A program made the translations under genes and the position numbers. A model generated the notes under the pieces. It had not been told where the DNA came from. It did no database searches and was given only the letters and a program-made list of their open reading frames with translations. Source: Bacteroidota bacterium (lineage in GTDB: Bacteria > Bacteroidota > Bacteroidia > Chitinophagales > Saprospiraceae). Taken from it: 11,675 bases of DNA. Position 1 is the stretch's first letter. Each line of letters begins with the position of its first letter. This document shows positions 1-6,493 of this stretch, piece by piece. The DNA lies in contig JAGWYI010000070.1 of the NCBI GenBank assembly GCA_018969455.1, forward strand, positions 1 through 11,675. Direction: 5' to 3'.

Positions 1-1080
1 TGCCTGTACTGTTTGCCTGGCGCGCATTTGCACGCCGTTCAGGTTTTGGTAAAAAGGCATGCCCCATTCAAATTGCAATTTGGCGCCAGGTAAAAGCCGG
101 GGCAAGGGTTTGGCCTGGAAACCCAGGTAAACAGCGGCTCTTTTTCCACCAGTATTGCCCGCATTGGCACATGGATCGTTGAACATGAGCGTGGCGATTT
201 CGGAATCGTAACCTTGTACCTTTCCGCCCGCCGAGCCTTCAAGCCGAATGGACGCAGCCAGACGTTGCCGCCATTGATAACCCATCCAGGCTGAACTTTT
301 TACCCGTGGACTGTAGTAATAACCATGCGCATTTCGGTGGCCCGGGATGGCCCCTTCCGCGTTTACACCCCAAAACAAGGGCCCCCGGCTGTTGGTAAAA
401 GTCAGGGCAGGCATCAAATCAAGCGTGCCCGTGCCGAGTTGCATCATATAGGGGAGGCGGGTATTGGGCCCAAGCAGGGTTACGCCATTCGAACGGATGT
501 TGCCGGTGGGGACGTTCACGCCGCCTGCAACGATGAGTTGGGCGGAGCGCCGGCCCCACAACCGATACAGCGCCCACAATTTGGTATCGCCAAGGCCGGC
601 ACTATGACAGGTATTGGGCATGTTCATCATCCAGTCCATTCCAGGCATGTTCATGTTCATCATCATTTCCATGGGCATCATGGTCATGCCCATGTCGTTT
701 TGGTTGTAATGCGCCATGCCCATCAGGGTGAGTCGGTTGCTCAGGCCGTACATAACCATGAACATGTGCATTTGCATGCGCATGGTGGTGGGGGCCATCA
801 GGTAGGTATTGAGCACCGATTCGGAAGAAACGGATTGCGTACCTGTTTGATTTCCTTGCATTTGCATGTTCATGTAATTGTAGGAAAATGCCCAGGCGCC
901 TTTGGGATGCAGGTGGTCGGTCATGATGCCTGCCGGAGTAAAATGCGCGGCACAACCGCTTCCATTGGCACAACAGGAATGGGCCGCGCAAGGCGCAGGC
1001 ACAACTTCCTGGGCTTTGGCATTGCCTGCAAGCAGCAGCAACGCCAAGACCCAGAAAGGTTTTAAATTAAAACATTTCAT
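1..1080 (-). CDS. Methionine-rich outer-membrane transporter-like protein (3' end outside window)
   Basis: Open from ATG at 1080 to the left edge, 360 codons with no stop, so the C-terminus is missing. Residues 1-23 form a signal peptide (hydrophobic run about 9-18, cleavage near AKA-Q). A Cys/His-rich stretch follows at 31-46 (CAAHSCC, GSGCAAH), then an HLHPKGAW motif near 56-63. Residues 100-154 contain 22 methionines in 55 positions, many in MxM or MM pairs, with His and Asp among them. The rest (162-360) has the alternating pattern and glycine/aromatic content of an outer-membrane beta-barrel, including GVNVPTG and a late GMPFYQNLNG motif resembling Bacteroidota transporter / phenol-degradation MetA-like barrels. 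Methionine clusters of this kind bind Cu(I) or Ag(I) in known copper proteins, so a role in copper handling is inferred. The gene lies 99 bases downstream of a Cys-motif membrane protein on the same strand. Family placement is fairly safe; the substrate is not. Confidence 0.85.
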   Translation of the reverse strand, partial: MKCFNLKPFWVLALLLLAGNAKAQEVVPAPCAAHSCCANGSGCAAHFTPAGIMTDHLHPKGAWAFSYNYMNMQMQGNQTGTQSVSSESVLNTYLMAPTTMRMQMHMFMVMYGLSNRLTLMGMAHYNQNDMGMTMMPMEMMMNMNMPGMDWMMNMPNTCHSAGLGDTKLWALYRLWGRRSAQLIVAGGVNVPTGNIRSNGVTLLGPNTRLPYMMQLGTGTLDLMPALTFTNSRGPLFWGVNAEGAIPGHRNAHGYYYSPRVKSSAWMGYQWRQRLAASIRLEGSAGGKVQGYDSEIATLMFNDPCANAGNTGGKRAAVYLGFQAKPLPRLLPGAKLQFEWGMPFYQNLNGVQMRARQTVQA

Positions 1081-1098
1081 GGTAAATAATGTGTACTT

Positions 1099-1123
1099 GT
1101 TTGTATGCGAATGCAATACAAAC
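1099..1123. promoter_or_regulatory. Perfect inverted repeat, candidate operator before the Met-rich gene
   Basis: Arms GTTTGTAT (1099-1106) and ATACAAAC (1116-1123) are perfect complements separated by 9 bases. The site lies 19 bases upstream of the ATG at 1080, in the gap between the two minus-strand genes. Size and symmetry suit a dimeric repressor or activator, so the downstream gene may be controlled separately from the upstream one. No regulator is identified, and a simple RNA hairpin in the leader is the alternative. Confidence 0.4.
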
Positions 1124-1179
1124 TTTTTTGTTAAAAATTTTGCACACCTGCATGTACGCACGCAGGCAAGGAAAAAATG

Positions 1180-1566
1180 TTAACAAACCCGATTGGGCGG
1201 ATGGAAAATGAAAGCCTGCGCAGTGCGGGTACGCCATTGGATGGGCTCAAACGGGCACAGGATTTTGGAAGGAAAGTAAAACTCGGGAAAAACGGCCTGA
1301 TCCAGAATGAAATCGGAGAATTTGAAATCTTTTCGGACCGTTTTGTTGGAATTGGCAGGATTTAAAGGGCTGGATTGCTGTGCGGCAGCGAGTTTTTTCT
1401 TCAAATAACATTTGCCATTGCACTTCATGGCAGGTTTGTCGCGGTTTTCACACAACTCCCGGGCAATATAGTTCTGGTTGGCCATCCAATACACTGTCAC
1501 CCCAAGGTTGTAAAACGCCTGGAGGATGAACAAGGATGCGATGAATAGAGCCGAACACTTACGCAT
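1180..1566 (-). CDS. Small membrane-anchored protein with CxGKC-type cysteine motif
   Basis: 128 residues. A hydrophobic segment at about 5-27 acts as signal anchor or signal peptide. It is followed by a conserved-looking motif at 39-58: Cys39, then ENRDKP, Cys49, NGK, Cys53 and a basic YLKKKL tail. Short proteins with this NYIAxxLCENRDKPxxxCNGKC pattern are, as I recall, common in Bacteroidota and usually unnamed; the three cysteines could bind metal. The C-terminal 70 residues are polar and end in a cysteine. I chose the ATG at 1566 because the hydrophobic segment follows at once and because a TAnnTTTG promoter lies 6 bases before it. A longer form from GTG at 1623 is possible, since another TAnnTTTG match (1632-1639) precedes it. 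It is followed by the methionine-rich barrel gene, which supports a shared role in metal homeostasis. Function unproven. Confidence 0.75.
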   Translation of the reverse strand: MRKCSALFIASLFILQAFYNLGVTVYWMANQNYIARELCENRDKPAMKCNGKCYLKKKLAAAQQSSPLNPANSNKTVRKDFKFSDFILDQAVFPEFYFPSKILCPFEPIQWRTRTAQAFIFHPPNRVC

Positions 1567-1572
1567 ATTGGG

Positions 1573-1580
1573 CAAAAGTA
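1573..1580 (-). promoter_or_regulatory. Bacteroidota -7 promoter element, nearly leaderless
   Basis: The minus strand reads TACTTTTG, matching TAnnTTTG, the -7 element of the Bacteroidota primary sigma factor. Only 6 bases separate it from the ATG at 1566, so transcription would begin at or next to the start codon. A second match, TAAATTTG on the minus strand at 1632-1639, could be an alternative upstream promoter. No clear -33 TTTG is seen for either. Confidence 0.5.
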
Positions 1581-1640
1581 TAGAAATATCTACTTTGATG
1601 TCAGAAATCCCAAAAGATTGCACAAGGCAGACAAATTTAA

Positions 1641-1732
1641 ACCAGGATTCGCCGGATTTTGTGGATAAATCAGGATGGATTACGATGATTTATGAAGATC
1701 GTTAGGCACAAAATCTGGCGGTGTAAAGTATA
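1641..1732 (+). repeat. Palindromic dispersed intergenic repeat, copy A
   Basis: 92 bases that match the reverse complement of 10866-10967 with about 9 substitutions and one 10-base gap, near 90% identity. The unit is itself an imperfect palindrome: CGCCGGATTTTGTG (1650-1663) pairs with CACAAAATCTGGCG (1707-1720) with one mismatch, and inside it ATAAATCA pairs with TGATTTAT. It lies wholly within the intergenic space between divergent genes. The form resembles REP/BIME-like elements, which are mobilised by RAYT transposases in other bacteria; no such gene is in the window. It could also act as a transcript-end hairpin. Confidence 0.8.
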
Positions 1733-1758
1733 TACCAGGAAAAATAAAAAACAAAATA

Positions 1759-1779
1759 CTTCCGCTGATTAAACGGAAG
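1759..1779. promoter_or_regulatory. Short inverted repeat upstream of the type IX-secreted protein gene
   Basis: CTTCCG (1759-1764) and CGGAAG (1774-1779) are perfect 6-base arms around a 9-base spacer, 55 bases before the ATG at 1835. It could be an operator or leader hairpin. No exact TAnnTTTG element was found between the repeat and this gene, so its promoter is not located. Confidence 0.25.
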
Positions 1780-1834
1780 GATAAAGCCACCGTCTTATTC
1801 TGACCTGATTTTTAATGTCTAAACTTAAAATCCG

Positions 1835-3031
1835 ATGACAATTAACCTGAACCGATGGGGCGTTTTTCTTGCATTTTGCACAATTCTGTTATTTAACACA
1901 ACTGCCAGGGCGCAACCGAAAGTGTATTTCGCCTTTGTTTCGCACAACGAAGAAACCCAAAACTGGAACAATACCCCCTTTTATACCTTGAATCGAGGCA
2001 AGCTCGTCACAATTGCCACCTATTTCAAGCAGTATGGCGTGAAATGGAACATGCAATCCGACTGGCTGTATTTGAATAATGTGTTGAAACAGGAAACGCC
2101 CGCACTCAAGGCCCTCACGGGAAACAAGCACATTCTGCGCTGGATGCACGAAGACCAGGGCGTGGAAATGGACCCGCACGCACATGAATCGCAGTATCTG
2201 TACCCCGATGTGGTGTACCTGATGGATTCGCTGGGCCTGCCCGAAAGCAAGGTTATGGGTGGTACCATCTACAATGCCAACAACGGCATGAACAAATGGA
2301 CCAATCTGGTAAATGGCCAATACGGCCTGAAATTCCCGCAGAAATTCTGGCGGCCCGATTATATGATGGGCGGCGGCACGCCCAACCACGTGGATGATTT
2401 GAAATATTACGGATTTTGGAACCCGCAAAGCCAAACCAACTACCTCGTACACGATACCACAAGTCGGCTGCGGCACATCGGGATTGGCTGCGACCTGAAA
2501 GTGGAAACCACTTCAACGGTTTCGGAGCGGGTAAGTGCCCTGCGCGACGTGCTGCAAAAGGTGCAAAGCGGACAATACCCTTCCGATGGATTTTATGTAC
2601 AAAACATCTTTTTCGAGCAGGCAGATCTCAACAACCCAGCGTTTGCGGGCATGCTGATGCAAATTGCCGACAGCGTGAATACCTGGGTAGTGGCCGGAAA
2701 GGCGGAATGGAAAAGTTTGAAAGAGGCCTACACGCAATGGGAAACCGCCTATTCGGCCCGGGTTTTCCAGTGGGAATGTGGGCAACTCACGGCCACCACA
2801 ACGCCGGAACTGGCGGGTATAAAGGTGTATCCCAACCCATTTTCCGAAAAAATCCTGCCGGAAGGCTTAAACGGGGATGAAAATTTTGTGTTGTGGAATG
2901 CCTTGGGCGCTTGCGCATGGAGCGGGCGCCAGATTTGGGACCAGGATTTTTCAGGTTTGAGCAAGGGCGTTTATTTTTTGCAGGTTTTGGGAAAAAACGG
3001 GGCAGCGGTGCTTAAGGTTGTGAAGGAGTAG
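1835..3031 (+). CDS. Secreted deacetylase-like protein with type IX (Por) sorting domain
   Basis: 398 residues. Residues 1-26 are a signal peptide (hydrophobic 9-21, cleavage at ARA-Q). The main domain spans about 28-315 and carries HED (105-107) and DPHAHE (113-118), followed by a YLYPDVVYLMDSLG segment. This resembles metal-binding sites of the polysaccharide-deacetylase / glycoside-hydrolase-deacetylase barrel group, but the usual TFDDG motif is not seen, so catalysis is unproven. Residues 328-398 form a C-terminal sorting domain: KVYPNPF (330-336), then beta strands ending in GVYFLQVLGKNG and a basic KVVKE tail. In Bacteroidota this domain directs export through the type IX system and attachment to, or release from, the cell surface. 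The gene stands alone, divergent from the metal module; the next gene has its own promoter. Confident on export, weak on activity. Confidence 0.85.
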   Translation: MTINLNRWGVFLAFCTILLFNTTARAQPKVYFAFVSHNEETQNWNNTPFYTLNRGKLVTIATYFKQYGVKWNMQSDWLYLNNVLKQETPALKALTGNKHILRWMHEDQGVEMDPHAHESQYLYPDVVYLMDSLGLPESKVMGGTIYNANNGMNKWTNLVNGQYGLKFPQKFWRPDYMMGGGTPNHVDDLKYYGFWNPQSQTNYLVHDTTSRLRHIGIGCDLKVETTSTVSERVSALRDVLQKVQSGQYPSDGFYVQNIFFEQADLNNPAFAGMLMQIADSVNTWVVAGKAEWKSLKEAYTQWETAYSARVFQWECGQLTATTTPELAGIKVYPNPFSEKILPEGLNGDENFVLWNALGACAWSGRQIWDQDFSGLSKGVYFLQVLGKNGAAVLKVVKE

Positions 3032-3085
3032 GCCCCCCACACGCAATTCTTCGCATTTTCCCCAAAAAATCCATCCCCAAAGCCC

Positions 3086-3093
3086 TACCTTTG
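3086..3093 (+). promoter_or_regulatory. Promoter -7 element for ruvX, nearly leaderless
   Basis: TACCTTTG matches TAnnTTTG and ends 7 bases before the ruvX ATG at 3101. Transcripts would start at or within a few bases of the start codon, giving a leaderless or near-leaderless mRNA. No good -33 TTTG is visible about 19 bases upstream. Confidence 0.55.
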
Positions 3094-3100
3094 CGCCCGA

Positions 3101-3517
3101 ATGGCACGCATCCTGGCAATAGATTACGGATTGAAGCGGACCGGCATTGCCGTGACGGATCCCTTGAAAATCATCGCAAGCGGTTTGACAACCCTTTCGA
3201 CCGAAACGATATTTGATTTTTTGAAAAAATATTGCCAGGAAGAAACGGTCGAACGTTTTGTGGTCGGATTACCCCTTCATCCCGACGGCAATCCCGCCCA
3301 GATTGCACCTGCCGTGGATGAATTTGTGGAGAAACTGATCAAACTTTTCCCCGAAATACCCGTTGTGCGCCAGGATGAACGCAATACCTCCAACGACGCC
3401 AAAAAAATCATCCTCAACAGCGGTATAAAAAAACAAAAACGCCGGGACAAGGCGCTGGTCGACAAAGTGGCAGCCGCGCTTATTCTGGAACAATACATGG
3501 AACAAAATTACTGGTAA
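3101..3517 (+). CDS. ruvX: RuvX/YqgF RNase H-fold nuclease (putative pre-16S rRNA nuclease / Holliday junction resolvase)
   Basis: 138 residues, the normal length for the family. It has the three acidic sites of the RNase H-like fold: Asp8 in LAIDYG, the DERNTS motif at 92-97 (usually DER(L/F)(T/S)(S/T)), and Asp121 in VDKVAAALIL. The strand-turn VVGLP at 54-58 is also typical. YqgF proteins are implicated in 16S rRNA 5' end maturation and, by older assignment, in Holliday junction resolution; the enzyme acts in the cytoplasm. The start is set by the promoter 7 bases upstream and by the usual MxRILAIDYG beginning. It is followed 44 bases later by def on the same strand, and the two are probably cotranscribed. 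Identification is secure; the Asn in DERNTS is a small deviation. Confidence 0.95.
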   Translation: MARILAIDYGLKRTGIAVTDPLKIIASGLTTLSTETIFDFLKKYCQEETVERFVVGLPLHPDGNPAQIAPAVDEFVEKLIKLFPEIPVVRQDERNTSNDAKKIILNSGIKKQKRRDKALVDKVAAALILEQYMEQNYW

Positions 3518-3561
3518 TCGCCAGGGCCGGTTCCATGCCGGCAAAATGAAGGAATCGAACT

Positions 3562-4122
3562 ATGATTTTACCGATTTATGCCTTCGGGCAACCCGTGCTG
3601 AAAAAAATCGCCCTGCCGATCACGCCGGATTATCCCGGCCTCCAAACCCTGATCACCGATATGTGGGAAACCATGTACCACGCCGATGGCGTCGGCATTG
3701 CCGCCCCGCAAATTGGTTTGTCTATCCGGCTGTTTGTCATTGATACGGAGCAAATTGACCGCAAAAACGACGCCCAAAAAGGCTTTAAGCGGGTGTTTAT
3801 CAACGCAGAAAAAGTGGAGGAAAGCGGCGAACCCTGGAATTATGAGGAAGGCTGCCTGAGCGTACCCCATATCCGCGGCGACGTGGAACGCCCCGATACC
3901 ATTCGCCTGCGCTGGCAGGATGAAAATTTCGAAACACACGAAGAAACCTTCAACGGCATCAATGCCCGCGTCATTCAACACGAATACGACCACATTCAGG
4001 GTGTGCTGTTTACCGAATTGCTCAAACCCCTCAAAAAGCGCCTGGTGCAACGCCGCTTAGAGGACATTCGCCTGGGGAAGGTGAATACCGATTATAAAAT
4101 GCGCTTTTTCAATCCGAGGTAA
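3562..4122 (+). CDS. def: Peptide deformylase
   Basis: 186 residues, normal for Bacteroidota. All three family motifs are present: GVGIAAPQIG (43-52), EGCLS (96-100) and QHEYDH (139-144). Cys98, His140 and His144 bind the catalytic metal (usually Fe2+), and Glu141 is the general acid/base. It removes the formyl group from the N-terminal methionine of nascent proteins at the ribosome. The ATG at 3562 gives the expected MILPIYAFGxPVLKK beginning. It follows ruvX by 44 bases with no separate TAnnTTTG promoter seen, so an operon is likely. Its stop codon ends at 4122 and the glyA stop, on the other strand, begins at 4123, so the genes converge with no intergenic base. Confidence 0.97.
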   Translation: MILPIYAFGQPVLKKIALPITPDYPGLQTLITDMWETMYHADGVGIAAPQIGLSIRLFVIDTEQIDRKNDAQKGFKRVFINAEKVEESGEPWNYEEGCLSVPHIRGDVERPDTIRLRWQDENFETHEETFNGINARVIQHEYDHIQGVLFTELLKPLKKRLVQRRLEDIRLGKVNTDYKMRFFNPR

Positions 4123-5388
4123 CTACACGTACAAAGGGAATTGCGCCATAAATGCATTCACATCCTGACGGATGCCTGCAATCCGACTGGCATCTTCGGG
4201 GTTGCTGAGCACGGCGTCGATCCATTCCACCACCTGGCGGCAGTCCTGTTCTTTGAGGCCGCGTGTCGTGATCGCGGCAGCGCCAATCCGGATGCCGGAA
4301 GTGGTCATGGGTGGCTGCGGATCGAACGGAATCATATTTTTGTTGACGGTGATATCGGCTTCGCCCAGGGCGTGATCAGCCAGTTTTCCGGTGATGTTTT
4401 TGGAACGCAAATCCAACAACATCAAGTGGTTATCGGTTCCGCCGGAGATGATATCGTACCCGCGCTGCACAAATTCGTGCGCCATGGCCTGGGCATTGTT
4501 GATCACTTGCTTGCCGTAATCTTTAAACCCGGGCTCCAGGGCTTCGCCAAACGCAACGGCTTTCGCTGCAATCACATGCTCGAGCGGTCCGCCCTGCATG
4601 CCGGGAAACACGCCGCTGTCTAAAATAGACGACATCATAATCGGTGCGCCCTTTTTGGTGGTACGCCCCCAGGGGTTTGCAAAATCCTGGCCCATCATCA
4701 CAATGCCGCCGCGTGGGCCGCGCAAGGTTTTGTGGGTAGTGCTTGTCACAATGTGGCAGTGCGGAATGGGGTCGTTGAGCAATTTGGCGGCAATCAAACC
4801 GGCCGGGTGTGCAATGTCGGCTAAAAGCAGCGCACCCACCTGATCGGCGATCTGGCGGAAACGGGCATAATCCCAGTCACGCGCATACGCAGAAGCGCCG
4901 CAAATGATCAGTTTGGGTTGTTCGCGCAGGGCAATGGCCTCCACTTTATCCATATCGATGCGGCCGGTATCGGGTTCTACCCCATAAAAAACCGGATTGT
5001 ATACTTTGCCGGAATAATTGACCGGAGAGCCGTGCGACAGGTGACCGCCGTGTGCGAGGTCGAAGCCCAGAATTTTGTCGCCGGGTTGCAGGCAGGCCAG
5101 AAAAACGGCCGCATTGGCTTGTGCGCCCGAGTGCGGCTGCACATTGGCATAAGCCGCGCCAAACAAGGCTTTCAACCGGTCGATGGCCAGCTGCTCGATT
5201 TGATCCACGATTTCGCAGCCGCCGTAATAGCGTTTGCCGGGGTACCCTTCAGCGTATTTGTTGGTCAGGCAGGTGCCCATGGCCTCTAAAACCTGCGGAC
5301 TGGTAAAGTTTTCGGAGGCGATGAGTTCAAGTCCACGCTGTTGGCGGTGGAGTTCCTCTTGAATGAGCGCGAATATTGGATCTTGCAT
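4123..5388 (-). CDS. glyA: Serine hydroxymethyltransferase
   Basis: 421 residues, the usual bacterial length. It interconverts serine and glycine using tetrahydrofolate and pyridoxal phosphate, supplying one-carbon units. Signatures include ELIASEN (21-27), the YAEGYPGKRYYGG loop (45-57), HSGAQANAAV (86-95) and DIAHPAGL (191-198). The PLP site is TSTTHKTLRGPRGG (215-228), with Lys220 as the Schiff-base lysine. SGIRIGAAAITTRG (364-377) is also present. I chose ATG 5388, giving MQDPIFALIQEE. An in-frame ATG at 5427 would overlap the promoter element at 5425-5432 and add a poor 13-residue extension. Transcribed alone, divergent from the J-domain operon and convergent with def. Confidence 0.97.
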   Translation of the reverse strand: MQDPIFALIQEELHRQQRGLELIASENFTSPQVLEAMGTCLTNKYAEGYPGKRYYGGCEIVDQIEQLAIDRLKALFGAAYANVQPHSGAQANAAVFLACLQPGDKILGFDLAHGGHLSHGSPVNYSGKVYNPVFYGVEPDTGRIDMDKVEAIALREQPKLIICGASAYARDWDYARFRQIADQVGALLLADIAHPAGLIAAKLLNDPIPHCHIVTSTTHKTLRGPRGGIVMMGQDFANPWGRTTKKGAPIMMSSILDSGVFPGMQGGPLEHVIAAKAVAFGEALEPGFKDYGKQVINNAQAMAHEFVQRGYDIISGGTDNHLMLLDLRSKNITGKLADHALGEADITVNKNMIPFDPQPPMTTSGIRIGAAAITTRGLKEQDCRQVVEWIDAVLSNPEDASRIAGIRQDVNAFMAQFPLYV

Positions 5389-5424
5389 GGCGTAGAATTG
5401 AAAAACGGACCTGGATGGCGGGCG

Positions 5425-5432
5425 CAAAAATA
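5425..5432 (-). promoter_or_regulatory. Promoter -7 element for glyA
   Basis: The minus strand reads TATTTTTG, a TAnnTTTG match, 36 bases before the glyA ATG at 5388, leaving a leader of roughly 30 bases. The -33 region shows no clear TTTG. The position argues against the upstream in-frame ATG at 5427. Confidence 0.5.
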
Positions 5433-5557
5433 GCCATTATTCTCACACATTCGCGTGTTTTCTTGTGAACTACGGGTAAATACTTTCCGGATTGGTCGTT
5501 GCTTCTTGGCTGCGTAATGTTTTTTTGTACTTTTATTAAAATAAATGTAAAAACCCC

Positions 5558-5589
5558 TTGACAGATTGGTCAAAGCCACCTTACATTTG
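5558..5589 (+). promoter_or_regulatory. Promoter of the J-domain / vWA / PurA-like operon
   Basis: TACATTTG at 5582-5589 matches TAnnTTTG, with TTG at 5558-5560 as a -33-like element 21 bases upstream. The first ATG is at 5612, 22 bases after the -7 element. This is the only good match upstream of the three genes, so they are probably transcribed as one unit. It is divergent from the glyA promoter across about 150 bases. Confidence 0.55.
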
Positions 5590-5611
5590 TGTCATAAATA
5601 CGCAAATACAA

Positions 5612-6490
5612 ATGAACGCCACGGATCTTATTTTAAAATTGCAAGCCAGCCACAGGCCGGAGGACATTTTTACCCGCCGTAATTTTAAAAAAGAATACCT
5701 GGCCTACATCAAATTGCTGCATCCCGATGTTTGTTCGGAGCCCGGCGCAGCGGATGCTGCCAGCAAACTCAATGATTTGCGGGAAGTCATGGAATCGCGT
5801 TTTTTGCTCCACGACGACGCGGGCGAAATTCGGGTTACAGATGAAAAGACCTTGTTGTTTCAAGGAGATAAAACTTTGTTAGACAAGTCTTTACAGCAAT
5901 ACCGCCGCTTGATGGCATTTAAAGACGATGCAGCGCTGCATTTTCAAAAATATTTGCCCGCATCCATGGAATGGCAGGGCGATGCCTTGTGTGTACGCAG
6001 CGCGCACGCAATGGTTCCACTTTCGGGATTACAATTGCCACGCGAACACGTTACCTGGGTGACCAGCCGAATGCTCGAATGGGTGTCGTGGTTGCATCAG
6101 GTCGGGTACAGCCACAACGGCATCAATCCGGAAAGTATTTGCCTGGTACCCGAATCACATGGCATTATAATCACCTCCTTTTACCATTTGGCCCCTTTGA
6201 ACAGCAAATTGAACACCATAGCCGGCGGATATTTGCCCTGGTACCCATCCAGTGTTTTCAGTGACAAAAAGGCCGTCCCGGGCATCGATTTGAGTTTGCT
6301 AAAAAGCACGGCCCTTGCGTTGTTGGGCGATGCTTCCGGACACGGGGTAAAACTTAAATTGCAGCACCCCGCTCCATTTATCGATTTTTTAATTTCCTCC
6401 CATACCGACGCCTTGTCAGCCTACGAGCAATACCGCACGATGTTGCGCACGGTGTTCGGGAAACCAGTCTTTCACCACCTAAATCTTTAA
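5612..6490 (+). CDS. J-domain-like plus degenerate kinase-fold protein
   Basis: 292 residues, not a named family that I recognise. Residues 15-65 look like a J-domain: a helix NFKKEYLAYIKLL, the HPD motif at 37-39, then a helix with KLNDLREVM. HPD in this setting stimulates the ATPase of DnaK/Hsp70. Residues about 90-290 follow the layout of a protein kinase without the catalytic residues. SHNGINPESICLV (167-179) sits where HRDLKPENILL would, with the catalytic Asp replaced by Gly170 and the loop Lys by Asn172. IIITSFYHLAP (185-195) replaces the DFG segment, with Ser189 for Asp. YLPWYPSSVF with GIDLSLLKSTALALLG resembles the APE/DxxSLG part of the C-lobe. No glycine loop is seen. I infer a pseudokinase scaffold. 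The ATG at 5612 is preferred; upstream in-frame codons overlap the promoter. Three bases separate it from the vWA gene. Confidence 0.7.
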   Translation: MNATDLILKLQASHRPEDIFTRRNFKKEYLAYIKLLHPDVCSEPGAADAASKLNDLREVMESRFLLHDDAGEIRVTDEKTLLFQGDKTLLDKSLQQYRRLMAFKDDAALHFQKYLPASMEWQGDALCVRSAHAMVPLSGLQLPREHVTWVTSRMLEWVSWLHQVGYSHNGINPESICLVPESHGIIITSFYHLAPLNSKLNTIAGGYLPWYPSSVFSDKKAVPGIDLSLLKSTALALLGDASGHGVKLKLQHPAPFIDFLISSHTDALSAYEQYRTMLRTVFGKPVFHHLNL

Positions 6491-6493
6491 AAA

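Noticed and set aside
602..991. Minus-strand 129-codon frame
   Set aside because: Out-of-frame shadow within the methionine-rich gene, which is open through the whole stretch in another frame.
325..1065. Plus-strand open frame of 246 codons rich in histidine (many HxH and HH)
   Set aside because: It is the antisense shadow of the methionine-rich gene: ATG codons read as CAT (His) on the other strand. The minus-strand frame has a signal peptide and family motifs.
1147..1166. Hairpin CCTGCATG/CACGCAGG between the two minus-strand genes, possible terminator
   Set aside because: One mismatch in an 8-base stem, and no T-run directly follows on the minus strand.
3523..3543. GCCGG/CCGGC mini-hairpin between ruvX and def
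   Set aside because: Only a 5-base stem with no T-run; not enough for a terminator, and the genes are probably cotranscribed.
4141..5306. Several plus-strand open frames opposite glyA
   Set aside because: glyA is unambiguous by motif along its entire length; the opposite frames show no recognisable protein pattern.
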